Source of the DNA: Microcella alkaliphila
Lineage (GTDB): Bacteria > Actinomycetota > Actinomycetes > Actinomycetales > Microbacteriaceae
Assembly (NCBI RefSeq): GCF_004216855.1
Contig: NZ_SGXT01000011.1
Location: 62,001-126,000 of the forward strand
Length of the DNA stretch: 64,000 nucleotides
Direction: 5' to 3'
Below the pieces are notes generated by a model. It was not told where the DNA came from. It searched no databases and worked only from the letters and a program-made list of their open reading frames with translations. Shown here piece by piece: positions 54,168-63,873 of this stretch; the stretch's first letter is position 1, and each line of letters opens with the position of its first letter. A program made the translations under genes and the position numbers.

Positions 54168-55406
54168 CTACGCCTCGAACGAGCGGAACGCCACGACCGA
54201 GTTGTGGCCGCCGAAACCGAACGAGTTCGAGATCGCCAGCTGCGGACCATCGCCGAGGGCCCGGGGCGACGTGACAACGTCGAGCGGAATCCGCTCGTCC
54301 TGGTGGTCGAGGTTGATCGTCGGCGGCGCGGTGCGCTCGTGCAACGCAAGAATCGTGAAGATCGCCTCGAGCGCGCCGGTGCCGCCGAGCAGGTGACCCG
54401 TGGATGCTTTGGTCGCCGACACGGGAATCTCACCCACGCGGTCACCAAACACCCGCTTGAGGGCCTCGAACTCGGCCACGTCGCCCACCGGCGTCGAGGT
54501 CGCGTGCGCGTTGATGTGGGTGACATCGTCGGCCGTGGCGCCCGCCTGCTCGAGGGCGGCGCTGACGGCGCGGGCGGCACCCGAACCCTCGGGGTCGGGA
54601 GCGGTGATGTGGTACGAGTCGCTCGTCACTGAGCCACCGGCGAGTTCGGCGTAGATGCGCGCCCCGCGGGCGAGAGCGTGCTCTTTCGTCTCGAGCACGA
54701 TTGCGGCGGCGCCCTCGCCGAGCACGAAGCCGTCGCGGTCGACGTCGTAGGGCCGCGAGGCCGCGGCGGGGTCATCGTTGCGCTTGGACAACGCCTGCAT
54801 GGAGGCAAAGGCGGCGATGGGGAGCGGATGCACGACGGCCTCCGTGCCACCGGCGACCACTACGTCGGCAAGGCCGAGCTGCAGGTGCTCGTAGGCGTTC
54901 GCGATCGACTCGGTGCCGGAGGCGCAGGCCGACACGACAGAGCGGGCGCCCGCACGCGCACCGAGGTGCATGCTGATCGCCGCGGCAGCCGCGTTCGGCA
55001 TGAGCATGGGGATCGTCATGGGAAGAACGCGGCGCGGGCCCTTCTCGCGCAGGGTGTCCCAGGCGTCCAACAGGGTCCAGAGCCCGCCGATGCCCGTGGC
55101 GTAGTCGACCAAAATTCGCTCGGGAGCGACCTCGGGCGTTCCCGCGTCGGCCCAGGCCTCGCGGGCAGCGATGAGCGCGAACTGCGACGACGGGTCGAGT
55201 CGCTTCACCTCCTGCCGCTCCAGCACCTCCTCCGGTCGCACGAGCGCCTGTGCGGCGAAGGTGACGGGGATCTCGTACTGCTCGACCCAGTCTTCTTCGA
55301 TCGGTCGAGCGCCCGAGGCGCCGGCAAGGAGCGCCGTCCAGCTATCGCGGGCGGTGCCGCCGATGGGGCTGGTCGCGCCGATTCCGGTGACAACGATCGT
55401 GGTCAT
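54168..55406 (-). CDS. fabF: 3-oxoacyl-ACP synthase II
   Basis: The FAS-II elongation condensing enzyme, 412 residues. The catalytic cysteine is in VVSACASGTESI, and the histidines lie in INAHATSTPVGD and TKASTGHLLGGTGALEA. The C-terminus is SNSFGFGGHNSVV. ATG 55406 has CGGAGAA upstream. It is the last gene of the cluster fabD-fabH-acpP-fabF. Confidence 0.96.
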   Translation of the reverse strand: MTTIVVTGIGATSPIGGTARDSWTALLAGASGARPIEEDWVEQYEIPVTFAAQALVRPEEVLERQEVKRLDPSSQFALIAAREAWADAGTPEVAPERILVDYATGIGGLWTLLDAWDTLREKGPRRVLPMTIPMLMPNAAAAAISMHLGARAGARSVVSACASGTESIANAYEHLQLGLADVVVAGGTEAVVHPLPIAAFASMQALSKRNDDPAAASRPYDVDRDGFVLGEGAAAIVLETKEHALARGARIYAELAGGSVTSDSYHITAPDPEGSGAARAVSAALEQAGATADDVTHINAHATSTPVGDVAEFEALKRVFGDRVGEIPVSATKASTGHLLGGTGALEAIFTILALHERTAPPTINLDHQDERIPLDVVTSPRALGDGPQLAISNSFGFGGHNSVVAFRSFEA

Positions 55407-55499
55407 GCGAATTCTCCGGTCGAGATCGGGGGAGGGCATGCGTCCGTGCGGCACGGCTGACGCCGCACGGACGCGAATGCGGCGTCAGCCGCAGCGCAC

Positions 55500-55748
55500 C
55501 TACGCGGAAGCGCCCACGATGAAGGTGACGGCGTCGCCGACGGTGGTCAGGTTCTTGACCTCTTCGTCGGGGATCTTCACGTCGAACTTCTCTTCGGCGT
55601 TCACGACGATGGTCATCATCGAGATCGAGTCGATGTCGAGGTCGTCGGTAAACGACTTGTCGAGCGCGACCGAGTCGGTGGCGATGCCGGTCTCGTCGTT
55701 GATGAGTTCGGCCAGGCCGGCGAGGACCTCTTCGGTGGACAGTGCCAT
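55500..55748 (-). CDS. acpP: acyl carrier protein
   Basis: An 82-residue acidic protein. The phosphopantetheine serine is in DLDIDSISMM (family usual DSL). AAGGAG lies at good spacing before the ATG. It carries the growing acyl chain for FabH and FabF on either side. Confidence 0.95.
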   Translation of the reverse strand: MALSTEEVLAGLAELINDETGIATDSVALDKSFTDDLDIDSISMMTIVVNAEEKFDVKIPDEEVKNLTTVGDAVTFIVGASA

Positions 55749-55823
55749 GAGTGTTATCTCCTTGGGGATGGTGTCGAATGACCGTCCCCCATCCTAGGGC
55801 GGGGGTCGGCCCTGGTCGGGGGT

Positions 55824-56828
55824 TTAGGGCAGTCGGACGACCTGCGCGCCGTACACGAGCCCCGCGCCGAATCCGATCTGCAGGGCGAGTCCGCCGCTGA
55901 GTTCGGGGTGCTCGGCGAGCAGCGCGTGGGTGGCGAGGGGAATCGACGCGGCCGACGTGTTGCCGGTCGTCGCGATGTCGCGCGCCACGACGACGTGCTC
56001 GGGCAGCTTCAGCTGCTTGGCGAACTCGTCGATGATGCGCATATTGGCCTGGTGGGGGATGAACGCGGCCAGGTCCTCGGGACTCACTCCGGCAGCATCC
56101 AGCGCCTTCTGCGCCACCTTCGCCATCTCCCACACCGCCCAGCGGAAGACCGTCTGGCCCTCCTGTCGCAACGTCGGGAACTCGCCGTCTGGGTCATTCC
56201 ACGCGTCCTTGAGGGGCCGATCCATGCCGACCGCATCCCACTTGGAACCGTCGGAGCCCCACACCGTCGCGCCGATGCCCGGCTCGTCGGCGGGACCGAC
56301 GATCGCCGCGCCCGCCCCGTCACCGAGCAGGAACGAGATGGTGCGGTCGGTCGGCTTCGCGAAGTCGCTGAGCTTCTCGGCGCCGACGACCAGTACGTAC
56401 TGCGCGAGGCCCGCGCGCACGAGGGCGTCGGCCTGGGCGATGCCGTACGTGTAGCCGGCGCAGGCCGCCGACACGTCGTACGCCGCGGCGGGATTCGCGC
56501 CCACCCGCTCGGCGAGCAGTGCCGCGAGTGACGGCGTTTGCACGGTGTTTGAGATGGTCGACACGATGACCGCCCCGACCTGAGCGGGCTCGATGCCGGC
56601 CTTCTCGATCGCTTCGCGCGCCGCTGTCTCGGCCAGGTCGACGGCCTCCACGTCGGCGCCCGCGCGCATGCGGGTGATGACGCCCGTGCGTTGGCGAATC
56701 CATTCGTCGCTCGAGTCGATCGGCCCCGCAATGTCGTCGTTCGTCACGGCGAGCTCGCCGCGCGCGGCGCCGAGGGCGTAGATGCGCGTGTAGGCCGCGC
56801 CCGCCGATGGCGTCAGCGCCGCGCTCAT
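55824..56828 (-). CDS. fabH: 3-oxoacyl-ACP synthase III
   Basis: The FAS-II initiating condensing enzyme, 334 residues. The Cys-His-Asn triad is in VSAACAGYTYG, PHQANMRI and TGNTSAAS. SSDEWIRQRTGV is the usual N-terminal signature. The ATG overlaps the fabD stop by 4 bp. Confidence 0.96.
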   Translation of the reverse strand: MSAALTPSAGAAYTRIYALGAARGELAVTNDDIAGPIDSSDEWIRQRTGVITRMRAGADVEAVDLAETAAREAIEKAGIEPAQVGAVIVSTISNTVQTPSLAALLAERVGANPAAAYDVSAACAGYTYGIAQADALVRAGLAQYVLVVGAEKLSDFAKPTDRTISFLLGDGAGAAIVGPADEPGIGATVWGSDGSKWDAVGMDRPLKDAWNDPDGEFPTLRQEGQTVFRWAVWEMAKVAQKALDAAGVSPEDLAAFIPHQANMRIIDEFAKQLKLPEHVVVARDIATTGNTSAASIPLATHALLAEHPELSGGLALQIGFGAGLVYGAQVVRLP

Positions 56829-57739
56829 GCGGCGTCCAGCATGTCGATCGCGGCGGCGAGGTCGGCGGGCGTCTTGATGGCGACGGTCGGAACGCCCTTC
56901 AGGGCGCGCTTCGCGAGGCCCGTCAGTGCGCCGCCCGGCAGCAATTCGATGATGCCGGTCACGCCGTCGGCGGCGAACGACTCCATGCAGAGGTCCCAGC
57001 GCACCGGCGATGAAATCTGCCCGACGAGCAGGTCGACGAATTCAGCGCCCGACGTCACGACGGTGCCATCGCGGTTGGTGTACAGCCGGATGCTCGGATC
57101 ACTCACCGAGACGGTCTCTGCGGCTCGACGAACCGCGTCCACGGCCGACCCCATGTACGAGGTGTGGAACGCGCCCGCGACCTGTAGCGGGATCACGCGA
57201 GCCCCCGGGATCGGGTCGGCGGCGAAAGCCTCCAAGTTGTTCAGTTCGCCGGCGACGACGACCTGACCGCCGCCGTTCACGTTCGCCGGTACGAGGCCCA
57301 GCTGCTCAAGGCGCTCGGTGAGTGCATCCGCGTCGCCACCGATGACAGCGCTCATGCCGGTGGGTATCTCGGCCGCGGCCGCGGCCATGGCCTCACCGCG
57401 CACGCCCACGAGGGAGAGGGCGTCTTCATCGCTCAAGACTCCAGCGATAGCCGCCGCCGCAAACTCCCCAACGGAGTGCCCGGCGACCGCTCCCACGCGA
57501 TCGCGGCGGCCCGTGAGCAGAGAGCTCGCGCTCAGTAGGCTCGCCGCGACGATCAGGGGCTGTGCGATCCGGGTGTCGCGAATCGTGTCGGCGTCGCTCG
57601 TCGTGCCGTGGGCGACGAGGTCCACCCCGATCGACTCGCCCAGCGCACCGAGGCGGTCGCGGGTCTGCGCGTCCTCGAGCCACGGCTCGAGGAATCCGGG
57701 GGTCTGCGAGCCCTGGCCGGGCGCGACGACGATGATCAT
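56825..57739 (-). CDS. fabD: malonyl-CoA:ACP transacylase
   Basis: A 304-residue acyltransferase loading malonyl groups onto ACP. The N-terminus is VAPGQGSQTPGFL, and the nucleophilic serine is in GAVAGHSVGEFAAAAIAG. The histidine is in QVAGAFHTSYM. ATG 57739 is preferred because GGGAGG lies 9 bp upstream; ATG 57748 would be too close to it. Confidence 0.95.
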   Translation of the reverse strand: MIIVVAPGQGSQTPGFLEPWLEDAQTRDRLGALGESIGVDLVAHGTTSDADTIRDTRIAQPLIVAASLLSASSLLTGRRDRVGAVAGHSVGEFAAAAIAGVLSDEDALSLVGVRGEAMAAAAAEIPTGMSAVIGGDADALTERLEQLGLVPANVNGGGQVVVAGELNNLEAFAADPIPGARVIPLQVAGAFHTSYMGSAVDAVRRAAETVSVSDPSIRLYTNRDGTVVTSGAEFVDLLVGQISSPVRWDLCMESFAADGVTGIIELLPGGALTGLAKRALKGVPTVAIKTPADLAAAIDMLDAA

Positions 57740-57823
57740 GAGTTCCATCCTCCCAAGGTGAGGGGTCGGGGCGGTGGTGGTTGTCTCCAGGGGCGCGCCG
57801 GAAGCGTTGGTGCGTTTCGACAA

Positions 57824-59005
57824 TCAGCGGCGCGGTGCGCCCGGTTCGGCGATGGCGCCGACGATCAGGGCCGTCTGCAGAATCGTGGCCTCTCGGGGAC
57901 CCGTTGCATCCCACCCGATCACATCGCTGATGCGCTTGAGTCGGTAGCGGACAGTGTTCGGATGCACAAACAACTCCCGCGCGGTGGCCTCGAGGCTCCG
58001 CCCGTTGTCGAGGTACGCCCACAGAGTCGCGAGCAGCTCCGTGTTGTGCTGCTTGAGCGGCTGGTAGATGCGACTGATGAGGGTCGCGCGCGCGATGGGG
58101 TCGCCGGCGAGCGCACGTTCGGGCAGCAGGTCGTCGGCGAGGGCCGGCCGCGGGGCATTGCGCCACGCCCGCGCGACCGCGAACCCGGCGAGCGCGGCTT
58201 TCGCGCTCTTGCCGGCGTCGACAACGTCGGGCACCTCGGGGCCCAGCACCAGGTGGCCCGGCCCGAACGCGGGCTCGAGCGCCTCCGCGATCTGGGGGAA
58301 CGTGAAGCTGCGGTCGCCGGCCTGCTCCTCGCCGCGAGGCAGAGCCCGGCCGATGACGACGACGAGACGGTTTCCCTGCACGCCGATCAGCACGTCAGCG
58401 TCGACGTGGCGTGCGGTGCGACGTAGCTGATCAACGTCGACGATGCGCGGTGCCGTGCCGACGAGAACGCAGACCTCGCCGTGGCCGTTCCACCCGAGCG
58501 CGGCGATACGACTGGGCAACTCGTTGTCGTACTCACCCGAGAGGATCGAGTCGACAACGAGTGCCTCGAGTCGGGCATCCCACAGACCGCGAGCCTCCGC
58601 AGCCCGCGCGTAGACGTCCGCGGCGGCGAACGCGATCTCGCGGCTGTACAGCAGGATCGCTTCCCGCAGGGTCGCCGGTCCGTTCGTCAGACGCTCTTCG
58701 ACGACCTCGACGACCACCCGAATGAGTTGCAGCGTCTGCTGCAGGCTGACCGAGCGCAACAACTCGCGAGGAGCGGCGTCGAAGACGTCGGCGGCGATCC
58801 ACGCCTGCGAGCGGGGGTCGTCGTACCAGCTGATGAACGAGGTGATGCCGGCCTGCGCGACAAGTCCGACGGCGCTGCGCCGGCTCGGTGGCATGTCGCC
58901 GTACCAGGGCAGGGTGTCGTCGAGCCGCTTCAGCGTCTCGGTCGCCAACTCACCCGAGATGTTGCGCAACCAGGCCAGCGTCTGCGCCTTTGTCATCGCT
59001 GCCAT
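57824..59005 (-). CDS. fasR: PucR-type regulator, probable FasR
   Basis: A 393-residue regulator with the PucR C-terminal helix-turn-helix: LWAYLDNGRSLEATARELF followed by VHPNTVRYRLKRISDVIG. The same arrangement directly before fabD-fabH-acpP-fabF is described for Streptomyces FasR, which activates fatty acid synthesis; the symbol rests on this synteny. It lies between aceE and fabD on the same strand. Confidence 0.88.
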   Translation of the reverse strand: MAAMTKAQTLAWLRNISGELATETLKRLDDTLPWYGDMPPSRRSAVGLVAQAGITSFISWYDDPRSQAWIAADVFDAAPRELLRSVSLQQTLQLIRVVVEVVEERLTNGPATLREAILLYSREIAFAAADVYARAAEARGLWDARLEALVVDSILSGEYDNELPSRIAALGWNGHGEVCVLVGTAPRIVDVDQLRRTARHVDADVLIGVQGNRLVVVIGRALPRGEEQAGDRSFTFPQIAEALEPAFGPGHLVLGPEVPDVVDAGKSAKAALAGFAVARAWRNAPRPALADDLLPERALAGDPIARATLISRIYQPLKQHNTELLATLWAYLDNGRSLEATARELFVHPNTVRYRLKRISDVIGWDATGPREATILQTALIVGAIAEPGAPRR

Positions 59006-59069
59006 GAAGACCCCTCCTCACGAAGGATGCGGTGCCCCGCGCTCGGGGACGGGGCACCGTGCCCGCTGT

Positions 59070-61796
59070 CTATGCGTCGCCGCCGGCGGAGCCGGTCGTG
59101 CCGGCGCTCACGTCGTGCAGACGGTACTGCTCGATTGCCCGGGCCGGAGCCTGCGGGTCGACCACGCCCTGACGCGCGAGCTGCTGGAGCGTGCGCACCA
59201 CGATCGACGGGCTGTCGATCGTGAAGAAGCGCCGCGCCGCGGCACGCGTGTCGCTGAACCCGAAGCCGTCGGCGCCGAGCGTCGCGAAGTCGCCGGGCAC
59301 AAACGGGCGGATCTGGTCGGGAACGGCGTGCATGAAGTCGCTCACCGCGACGAACGGACCCTCCGAGCCCTGCAGCTTCTGCGTCACGTAGGGCACGCGC
59401 TGCTCAGCCGTCGGGTTCAGGAAATTGTGCTCGTCGGCGGCGAGGCCCTCGCGGCGGAGCTCCGTCCACGAGGTGACGCTCCACACATCGGCGCTGACGC
59501 CCCAGTCGTCGGCCAGCAGCTGCTGCGCCTCCAGCGCCCACGGCACACTGACACCGGAGGCGAGAATCTGCGCCTTGGGGCCGGGGGCGTCGTTCTTCTT
59601 CAGCAAGTAGATGCCCTTGAGCAGGCCGTCGACGTCGAGGTCGTCGGGCTCAGCGGGCTGGGCGATCGGCTCGTTGTACACGGTGAGGTAGTACATGACG
59701 TTGGGGTCGGGGTGCGAGCCGCCGTACATGCGCTCGAGGCCCGCGCGCACGATGTGCCCGATCTCGTAGCCGAATGCCGGGTCGTACGTCACCACCGCGG
59801 GGTTCGTCGACGCGAGTAGCGGCGAGTGTCCATCCGCGTGCTGCAGACCCTCGCCCGTCAGCGTGGTCCGACCAGCGGTGGCGCCGATGATGAAGCCGCG
59901 AGCCATTTGGTCGGCGGCCGCCCACATCGCGTCGCCCGTGCGCTGGAAGCCGAACATCGAGTAGAACACGTACACCGGAATGAGCGGCTGCTGATGCGTC
60001 GCGTAGCTCGTTCCGATCGCGGTGAACGCGGCGAACGCGCCCGCCTCGTTGATCCCGGTGTGAATGATCTGGCCCTGCGGGCTCTCCTTGTAGGCGAGCA
60101 GCAGTTCGCGGTCGACCGAGGTGTAGTGCTGACCCTTCGGGTTGTAGATCTTCGACGTCGGGAAGTAGGCGTCCATGCCGAAGGTGCGTGCTTCATCCGG
60201 AATGATCGGGACGATGCGGTCGCCGAAATTCTTGTCGCGCAGCAGATCTTTCAGCAGACGCGCGAACGCCATCGTCGTCGCGACGCCCTGCTTGCCCGAG
60301 CCCTTCTTGACGACGCCGTACGCGCTCTCCTCCGGGATCTGCACGTCGACGTACTTCGAGCGACGCTCTGGCAGGTAGCCGCCGAGCGCACGGCGACGCT
60401 CGTGCATGTACTGAATGGCGGGGTGATCGTTGCCCGGGTGGTAGTACGGCGGGCGGTACGGGTCCTCGTCGAGCTGAGCGTCCGTGACGGGGATGCGCAT
60501 CTCGTCACGGAACTGCTTCAGGTTGTCGAGTGTGAGCTTCTTCATCTGGTGGGTCGCGTTACGACCCTCGAAGCTCGGGCCGAGGCCGTAACCCTTCACC
60601 GTCTTCGCGAGGATGACGGTCGGCTGACCCTTGTGCTCGACAGCGGCCTTGTAGGCGGCGTACACCTTGCGGTAGTCGTGCCCGCCACGCTTCAGGCGCC
60701 AGATGTCGTCGTCGGACATGTCGGCCACCATCGCGGCGGCGCGCGGGTCGCGTCCGAAGAAGTTCTCGCGGATGAACGCGCCCGACTCGGCCTTGTACGT
60801 CTGGTAGTCGCCGTCGGGCGTCACGTTCATCAGGTCGCGCAAGGCGCTGTCGTGGTCGTTGGCGAGCAGAGCATCCCATTCGCGACCCCAGATGACCTTG
60901 ATGACGTTCCATCCGGCACCACGGAAGAAGCTTTCGAGCTCTTGGATGATCTTGCCGTTGCCGCGCACCGGGCCGTCAAGACGCTGCAGGTTGCAGTTGA
61001 TCACGAAGGTGAGGTTGTCGAGGCCGTCGTTCGCGGCAAGCTGCAGCGCGCCGCGACTCTCGGGCTCGTCCATCTCTCCGTCGCCGAGGAAGGCCCATAC
61101 GTGGCTCTCGCCGGCGTCCTTCAGGCCGCGGTTCGTCAGGTACTTGTTGGCCTGCGCCTGGTAGATCGCGTTGATCGGGCCGAGACCCATCGACACCGTA
61201 GGGAACTGCCAATAGGCGGGCATGAGGCGCGGGTGCGGGTAGCTCGAGAGGCCACCTGCCGCGTGCGACTTCTCCTGGCGGAAGCCGTCGAGGTGCTCGG
61301 GGCCTAGGCGACCCTCGAGGAAGGAGCGGGCGTACATGCCGGGGGAGGCGTGGCCCTGGTAGAAGATCTGGTCGCCACCGTCGGGGTGGTCGGCAGCCTT
61401 GAAGAAGTGGTTGTGCCCCACCTCGTACAGCGCGGCGCTGGAGGCGTAGGTCGAGATGTGACCGCCCACGGCGATGTCGGGGCGCTGCGCGCGGTGCACC
61501 GTGATGGCGGCATTCCACCGGATCCAGCGTCGGTACTCGCGCTCGAGCTCCTCGTCGCCGGGGAAGTCAGGCTCGTTCTCGGACGCGATCGTGTTCAGGT
61601 AGTCGGTGGTCGGCACCATCGGAACACCGAGGTGCAGTTCCTTCGACCGCTTGAGCAGGCTCAGCATGATCTCGCGACCGCGCTGGTGGCCGCGCTCGGC
61701 GACGAGTGCCGACAGCGACTCGCTCCACTCGGCGGTTTCTTCCGGATCGGCGTCCATCGCCTCGACCGAATACGGATCCTGGTCGTTGACCGTCAC
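59070..61796 (-). CDS. aceE: pyruvate dehydrogenase E1 component, homodimeric
   Basis: A thiamine-diphosphate E1 of 908 residues. [20 protein letters not shown] holds E1 histidines, and [14 protein letters not shown] is the thiamine-binding motif. [13 protein letters not shown] and [11 protein letters not shown] follow in later domains. It produces acetyl groups for acetyl-CoA, feeding the fab genes downstream. GTG 61796 is the start used, with AGGAAGAGG upstream. Confidence 0.96.
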   Translation of the reverse strand: MTVNDQDPYSVEAMDADPEETAEWSESLSALVAERGHQRGREIMLSLLKRSKELHLGVPMVPTTDYLNTIASENEPDFPGDEELEREYRRWIRWNAAITVHRAQRPDIAVGGHISTYASSAALYEVGHNHFFKAADHPDGGDQIFYQGHASPGMYARSFLEGRLGPEHLDGFRQEKSHAAGGLSSYPHPRLMPAYWQFPTVSMGLGPINAIYQAQANKYLTNRGLKDAGESHVWAFLGDGEMDEPESRGALQLAANDGLDNLTFVINCNLQRLDGPVRGNGKIIQELESFFRGAGWNVIKVIWGREWDALLANDHDSALRDLMNVTPDGDYQTYKAESGAFIRENFFGRDPRAAAMVADMSDDDIWRLKRGGHDYRKVYAAYKAAVEHKGQPTVILAKTVKGYGLGPSFEGRNATHQMKKLTLDNLKQFRDEMRIPVTDAQLDEDPYRPPYYHPGNDHPAIQYMHERRRALGGYLPERRSKYVDVQIPEESAYGVVKKGSGKQGVATTMAFARLLKDLLRDKNFGDRIVPIIPDEARTFGMDAYFPTSKIYNPKGQHYTSVDRELLLAYKESPQGQIIHTGINEAGAFAAFTAIGTSYATHQQPLIPVYVFYSMFGFQRTGDAMWAAADQMARGFIIGATAGRTTLTGEGLQHADGHSPLLASTNPAVVTYDPAFGYEIGHIVRAGLERMYGGSHPDPNVMYYLTVYNEPIAQPAEPDDLDVDGLLKGIYLLKKNDAPGPKAQILASGVSVPWALEAQQLLADDWGVSADVWSVTSWTELRREGLAADEHNFLNPTAEQRVPYVTQKLQGSEGPFVAVSDFMHAVPDQIRPFVPGDFATLGADGFGFSDTRAAARRFFTIDSPSIVVRTLQQLARQGVVDPQAPARAIEQYRLHDVSAGTTGSAGGDA

Positions 61797-61914
61797 CCTT
61801 GACCTCTTCCTGGTGGTAGACAAAAGAGTGCGTTGCGGCGCGCGGCGCCGTCGGGTGCGACGGGGGCGTGCTGGCAACCCCCCGAGTCTAGTCACTGTCG
61901 CGAAGGAGCTTTGT

Positions 61915-62391
61915 GTGAGTGCGACAACGCCGGCGCTGCCCGAGATCGGCTCGCCGACCCCCGATTTCACCCTGCGTGACCAGTGGGGAGCGACCGTAAC
62001 CCTCAGTGATTTTCGGGGAGTTTCCCCGGTCGCGCTCGTGTTCTTTCCGCTTGCCTTCACCGGCACGTGCACGGGCGAACTCTGTGAGCTGCGCGACAAC
62101 ATCGGGCTTTTCGCCGACGCTGGCGTTCAGGTGGTGGGCATCTCTGTCGACTCGACGGCGACCCTGCGGCAGTTCGCCGACCAGGAGGGGTTCACCTTCC
62201 CGCTGCTGAGCGACTTTTGGCCCCACGGCGCGGTGGCGCGGTCGTACGGCGCCTTCGTGGAGGACCGCGGCTTCGCCGCTCGCGCCACCGTGGTTGTCAA
62301 CAACTCAGGACTAGTGCACGCCGCGTTCGCCACGTCGCCCGGCGAAGCCCGCGATCTGGCGGCCTACCGCCAGGCGATCGCGAGCCTCTGA
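61915..62391 (+). CDS. peroxiredoxin (AhpE-like)
   Basis: A 158-residue thiol peroxidase. The peroxidatic cysteine is in [15 protein letters not shown], and [10 protein letters not shown] precedes it. Near the C-terminus [14 protein letters not shown] is read through a repeat arm where homologues have a VVDxxGxV turn. It is divergent from aceE, a common actinobacterial arrangement. GTG has AAGGAG upstream. Confidence 0.92.
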   Translation: MSATTPALPEIGSPTPDFTLRDQWGATVTLSDFRGVSPVALVFFPLAFTGTCTGELCELRDNIGLFADAGVQVVGISVDSTATLRQFADQEGFTFPLLSDFWPHGAVARSYGAFVEDRGFAARATVVVNNSGLVHAAFATSPGEARDLAAYRQAIASL

Positions 62392-62459
62392 CTCGGTAGT
62401 CCTGAGTTGTTGACGGGGCGTGTGTGTGGGGCGACGAGCGTTAGTCCTGAGTTGTTGAC
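62296..62459. repeat. GTCAAC repeat cluster J (3 arms, +--)
   Basis: Arms at 62296-62317 (+, in frame in the peroxiredoxin gene), 62393-62414 (-) and 62438-62459 (-, exact consensus). The facing pair is 75 bp apart and the minus arms are offset by 45 bp. The cluster ends 26 bp before tRNA-Val. Confidence 0.92.
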
Positions 62460-62485
62460 GCGGGGGCGGTAGGCTGGCGCCGCAC

Positions 62486-62562
62486 GGGCTCTTAGCTCAG
62501 TTGGTTAGAGCGCCACGTTTACACCGTGGATGTCGGGGGTTCGAATCCCTCAGGGCCCACCA
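62486..62562 (+). tRNA. tRNA-Val (TAC)
   Basis: 77 nt including encoded CCA. The acceptor pairs GGGCTCT with AGGGCCC, the anticodon TAC is at 62520-62522 and the T-loop is TTCGAAT. Confidence 0.96.
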
Positions 62563-62603
62563 CCCGGTACGCGGCATCACACAACCGTGTCGGATGTCGC
62601 TCG

Positions 62604-62609
62604 TACGCT
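62604..62609 (+). promoter_or_regulatory. leaderless -10 box of the zinc-ribbon nuclease gene
   Basis: TACGCT lies 6 bp before GTG 62616 and favours this start over longer in-frame options reaching into tRNA-Val. Confidence 0.45.
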
Positions 62610-62615
62610 CGCGGT

Positions 62616-63488
62616 GTGCCGCGACCCGTCCACGACTGGTGGGCCCGACGCCAGTGGGCGACCGGGCTCGCTGAACCCTACCCGGTGGGGCGCTTTCGCG
62701 ACGCGTGGGCGCCATTCGTGCCGCTCGTCGGCCAGTACCGCCCCGAGCGAAACGCCGAGTTGCTGCTGTCGCAGATTCCGCCGGCTGCCGATGTCTACCT
62801 CGTGTGGGTGTGCACGATCGGCCACGACTTCGTCGCGACCCCGGCCGAACAGCGCGCGCGCCCCGGCGCGCGTCGCGCCCGCGGCGACTGGTGTCCGGTC
62901 TGCGCGACCCCCTCGGCCGCGCCGGCTGGAGCCTCTCGTTACCCGCGTCCGCCGATGACCGAGCCCGCGGCGATCAGACGACGCCCTCTCGCAGACCCGG
63001 TGCGCCAACGCCCCCTGCCCGACGCCACGCCGCCGCGGCCCGGCATAGCCTTCGTCTCGGCCCGCGCCGCGGCCGCAACCTCCGCCGCACAGGAGCGGCT
63101 GCGCGCGCTCATCGCCGAACGCCTCGACTGCGACCTCTCGGCCACGGCGATCACCACCGCCCAAACCTTCCACGGCAAACGCGAGGTGTGGCCCGACGTG
63201 GTCATCCCCGAGCTCGCGGTTGCGATCGAGTACGACACCGTCGGTCGCGCGGGCGACGAACACATCGGTCGCCGCGAGCGCTCCGACCACCGCAAAGATG
63301 CACTGCTGCGGGCGGCGGGCTGGGAGGTCGTGCGCCTGCGCCAGAAGCCGCTTCGACCATTGGCCCCGCACGACCTGGTCGTTTCGGGCGTCTCCGCCCC
63401 GGCCGTCGAGGCCCTCATCGACCGCCTCGCCGAGCTACGGGGTGCGCTCATCGTCGATGCGTATCGGCGTCACGCGAACACCGGCTGA
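62616..63488 (+). CDS. zinc-ribbon protein with DUF559/Vsr-like nuclease domain
   Basis: A 290-residue protein. The N-terminal half has a ribbon of the DUF4379 kind: YLVWVCTIGHDFVATPAEQR, then GDWCPVC. The C-terminal half is a nuclease core with WPDVVIPELAVAIEYDTVGR and RSDHRKDALLRAAGWEVVRLRQ, similar to Vsr/DUF559 enzymes. This is the second DUF559-like protein in the window, and both lie beside GTCAAC repeats. Function unknown; DNA repair or defence is inferred. Confidence 0.8.
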   Translation: MPRPVHDWWARRQWATGLAEPYPVGRFRDAWAPFVPLVGQYRPERNAELLLSQIPPAADVYLVWVCTIGHDFVATPAEQRARPGARRARGDWCPVCATPSAAPAGASRYPRPPMTEPAAIRRRPLADPVRQRPLPDATPPRPGIAFVSARAAAATSAAQERLRALIAERLDCDLSATAITTAQTFHGKREVWPDVVIPELAVAIEYDTVGRAGDEHIGRRERSDHRKDALLRAAGWEVVRLRQKPLRPLAPHDLVVSGVSAPAVEALIDRLAELRGALIVDAYRRHANTG

Positions 63489-63495
63489 CCTCGAC

Positions 63496-63873
63496 CTAGA
63501 GGCCGGCGAAAAGCGCGAGCACCAGGGCAATGAATACGACGACGAACACGGTCGGCGTCACAAACCGCACCACGTTCACGCCCCAGCCCATCGCGATGAT
63601 GCGCGTGGCGAGCGGGCCGGGCGCGTCCACCGCGCGCAATCCCTGAACGACCGCCGCCCCCTCGGTCGCCGCCGCGTACTGTGCGGCGGCACCGAGAATG
63701 CCCGACGCGAGCAGGATGCCCGTGGCGGCCACGCGGACGGCGAGCGACGTCTCGGCGAGCCCGTCCACGAGCATCCAGACGGTGAAGGCGAGCAGCAGGG
63801 TAGGCGCGATCTGCGACACGATGATGTGCCACCGGGTTGTGTTCCACTGACGGATCAGGTCGGTCTCGCTCAT
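63496..63873 (-). CDS. small membrane protein of unknown function
   Basis: A 125-residue protein with about four hydrophobic helices and a polar N-terminus (MSETDLIRQWNTTRWH). No family is recognised. It is convergent with the nuclease gene, 7 bp apart. The 127 bp beyond its start to the window end show no clear feature. Confidence 0.65.
   Translation of the reverse strand: MSETDLIRQWNTTRWHIIVSQIAPTLLLAFTVWMLVDGLAETSLAVRVAATGILLASGILGAAAQYAAATEGAAVVQGLRAVDAPGPLATRIIAMGWGVNVVRFVTPTVFVVVFIALVLALFAGL

Noticed and set aside
59070-62102. Longer aceE frame starting at 62102
   Set aside because: The extension is antisense to the peroxiredoxin gene; GTG 61796 gives the family length and has a ribosome-binding sequence.
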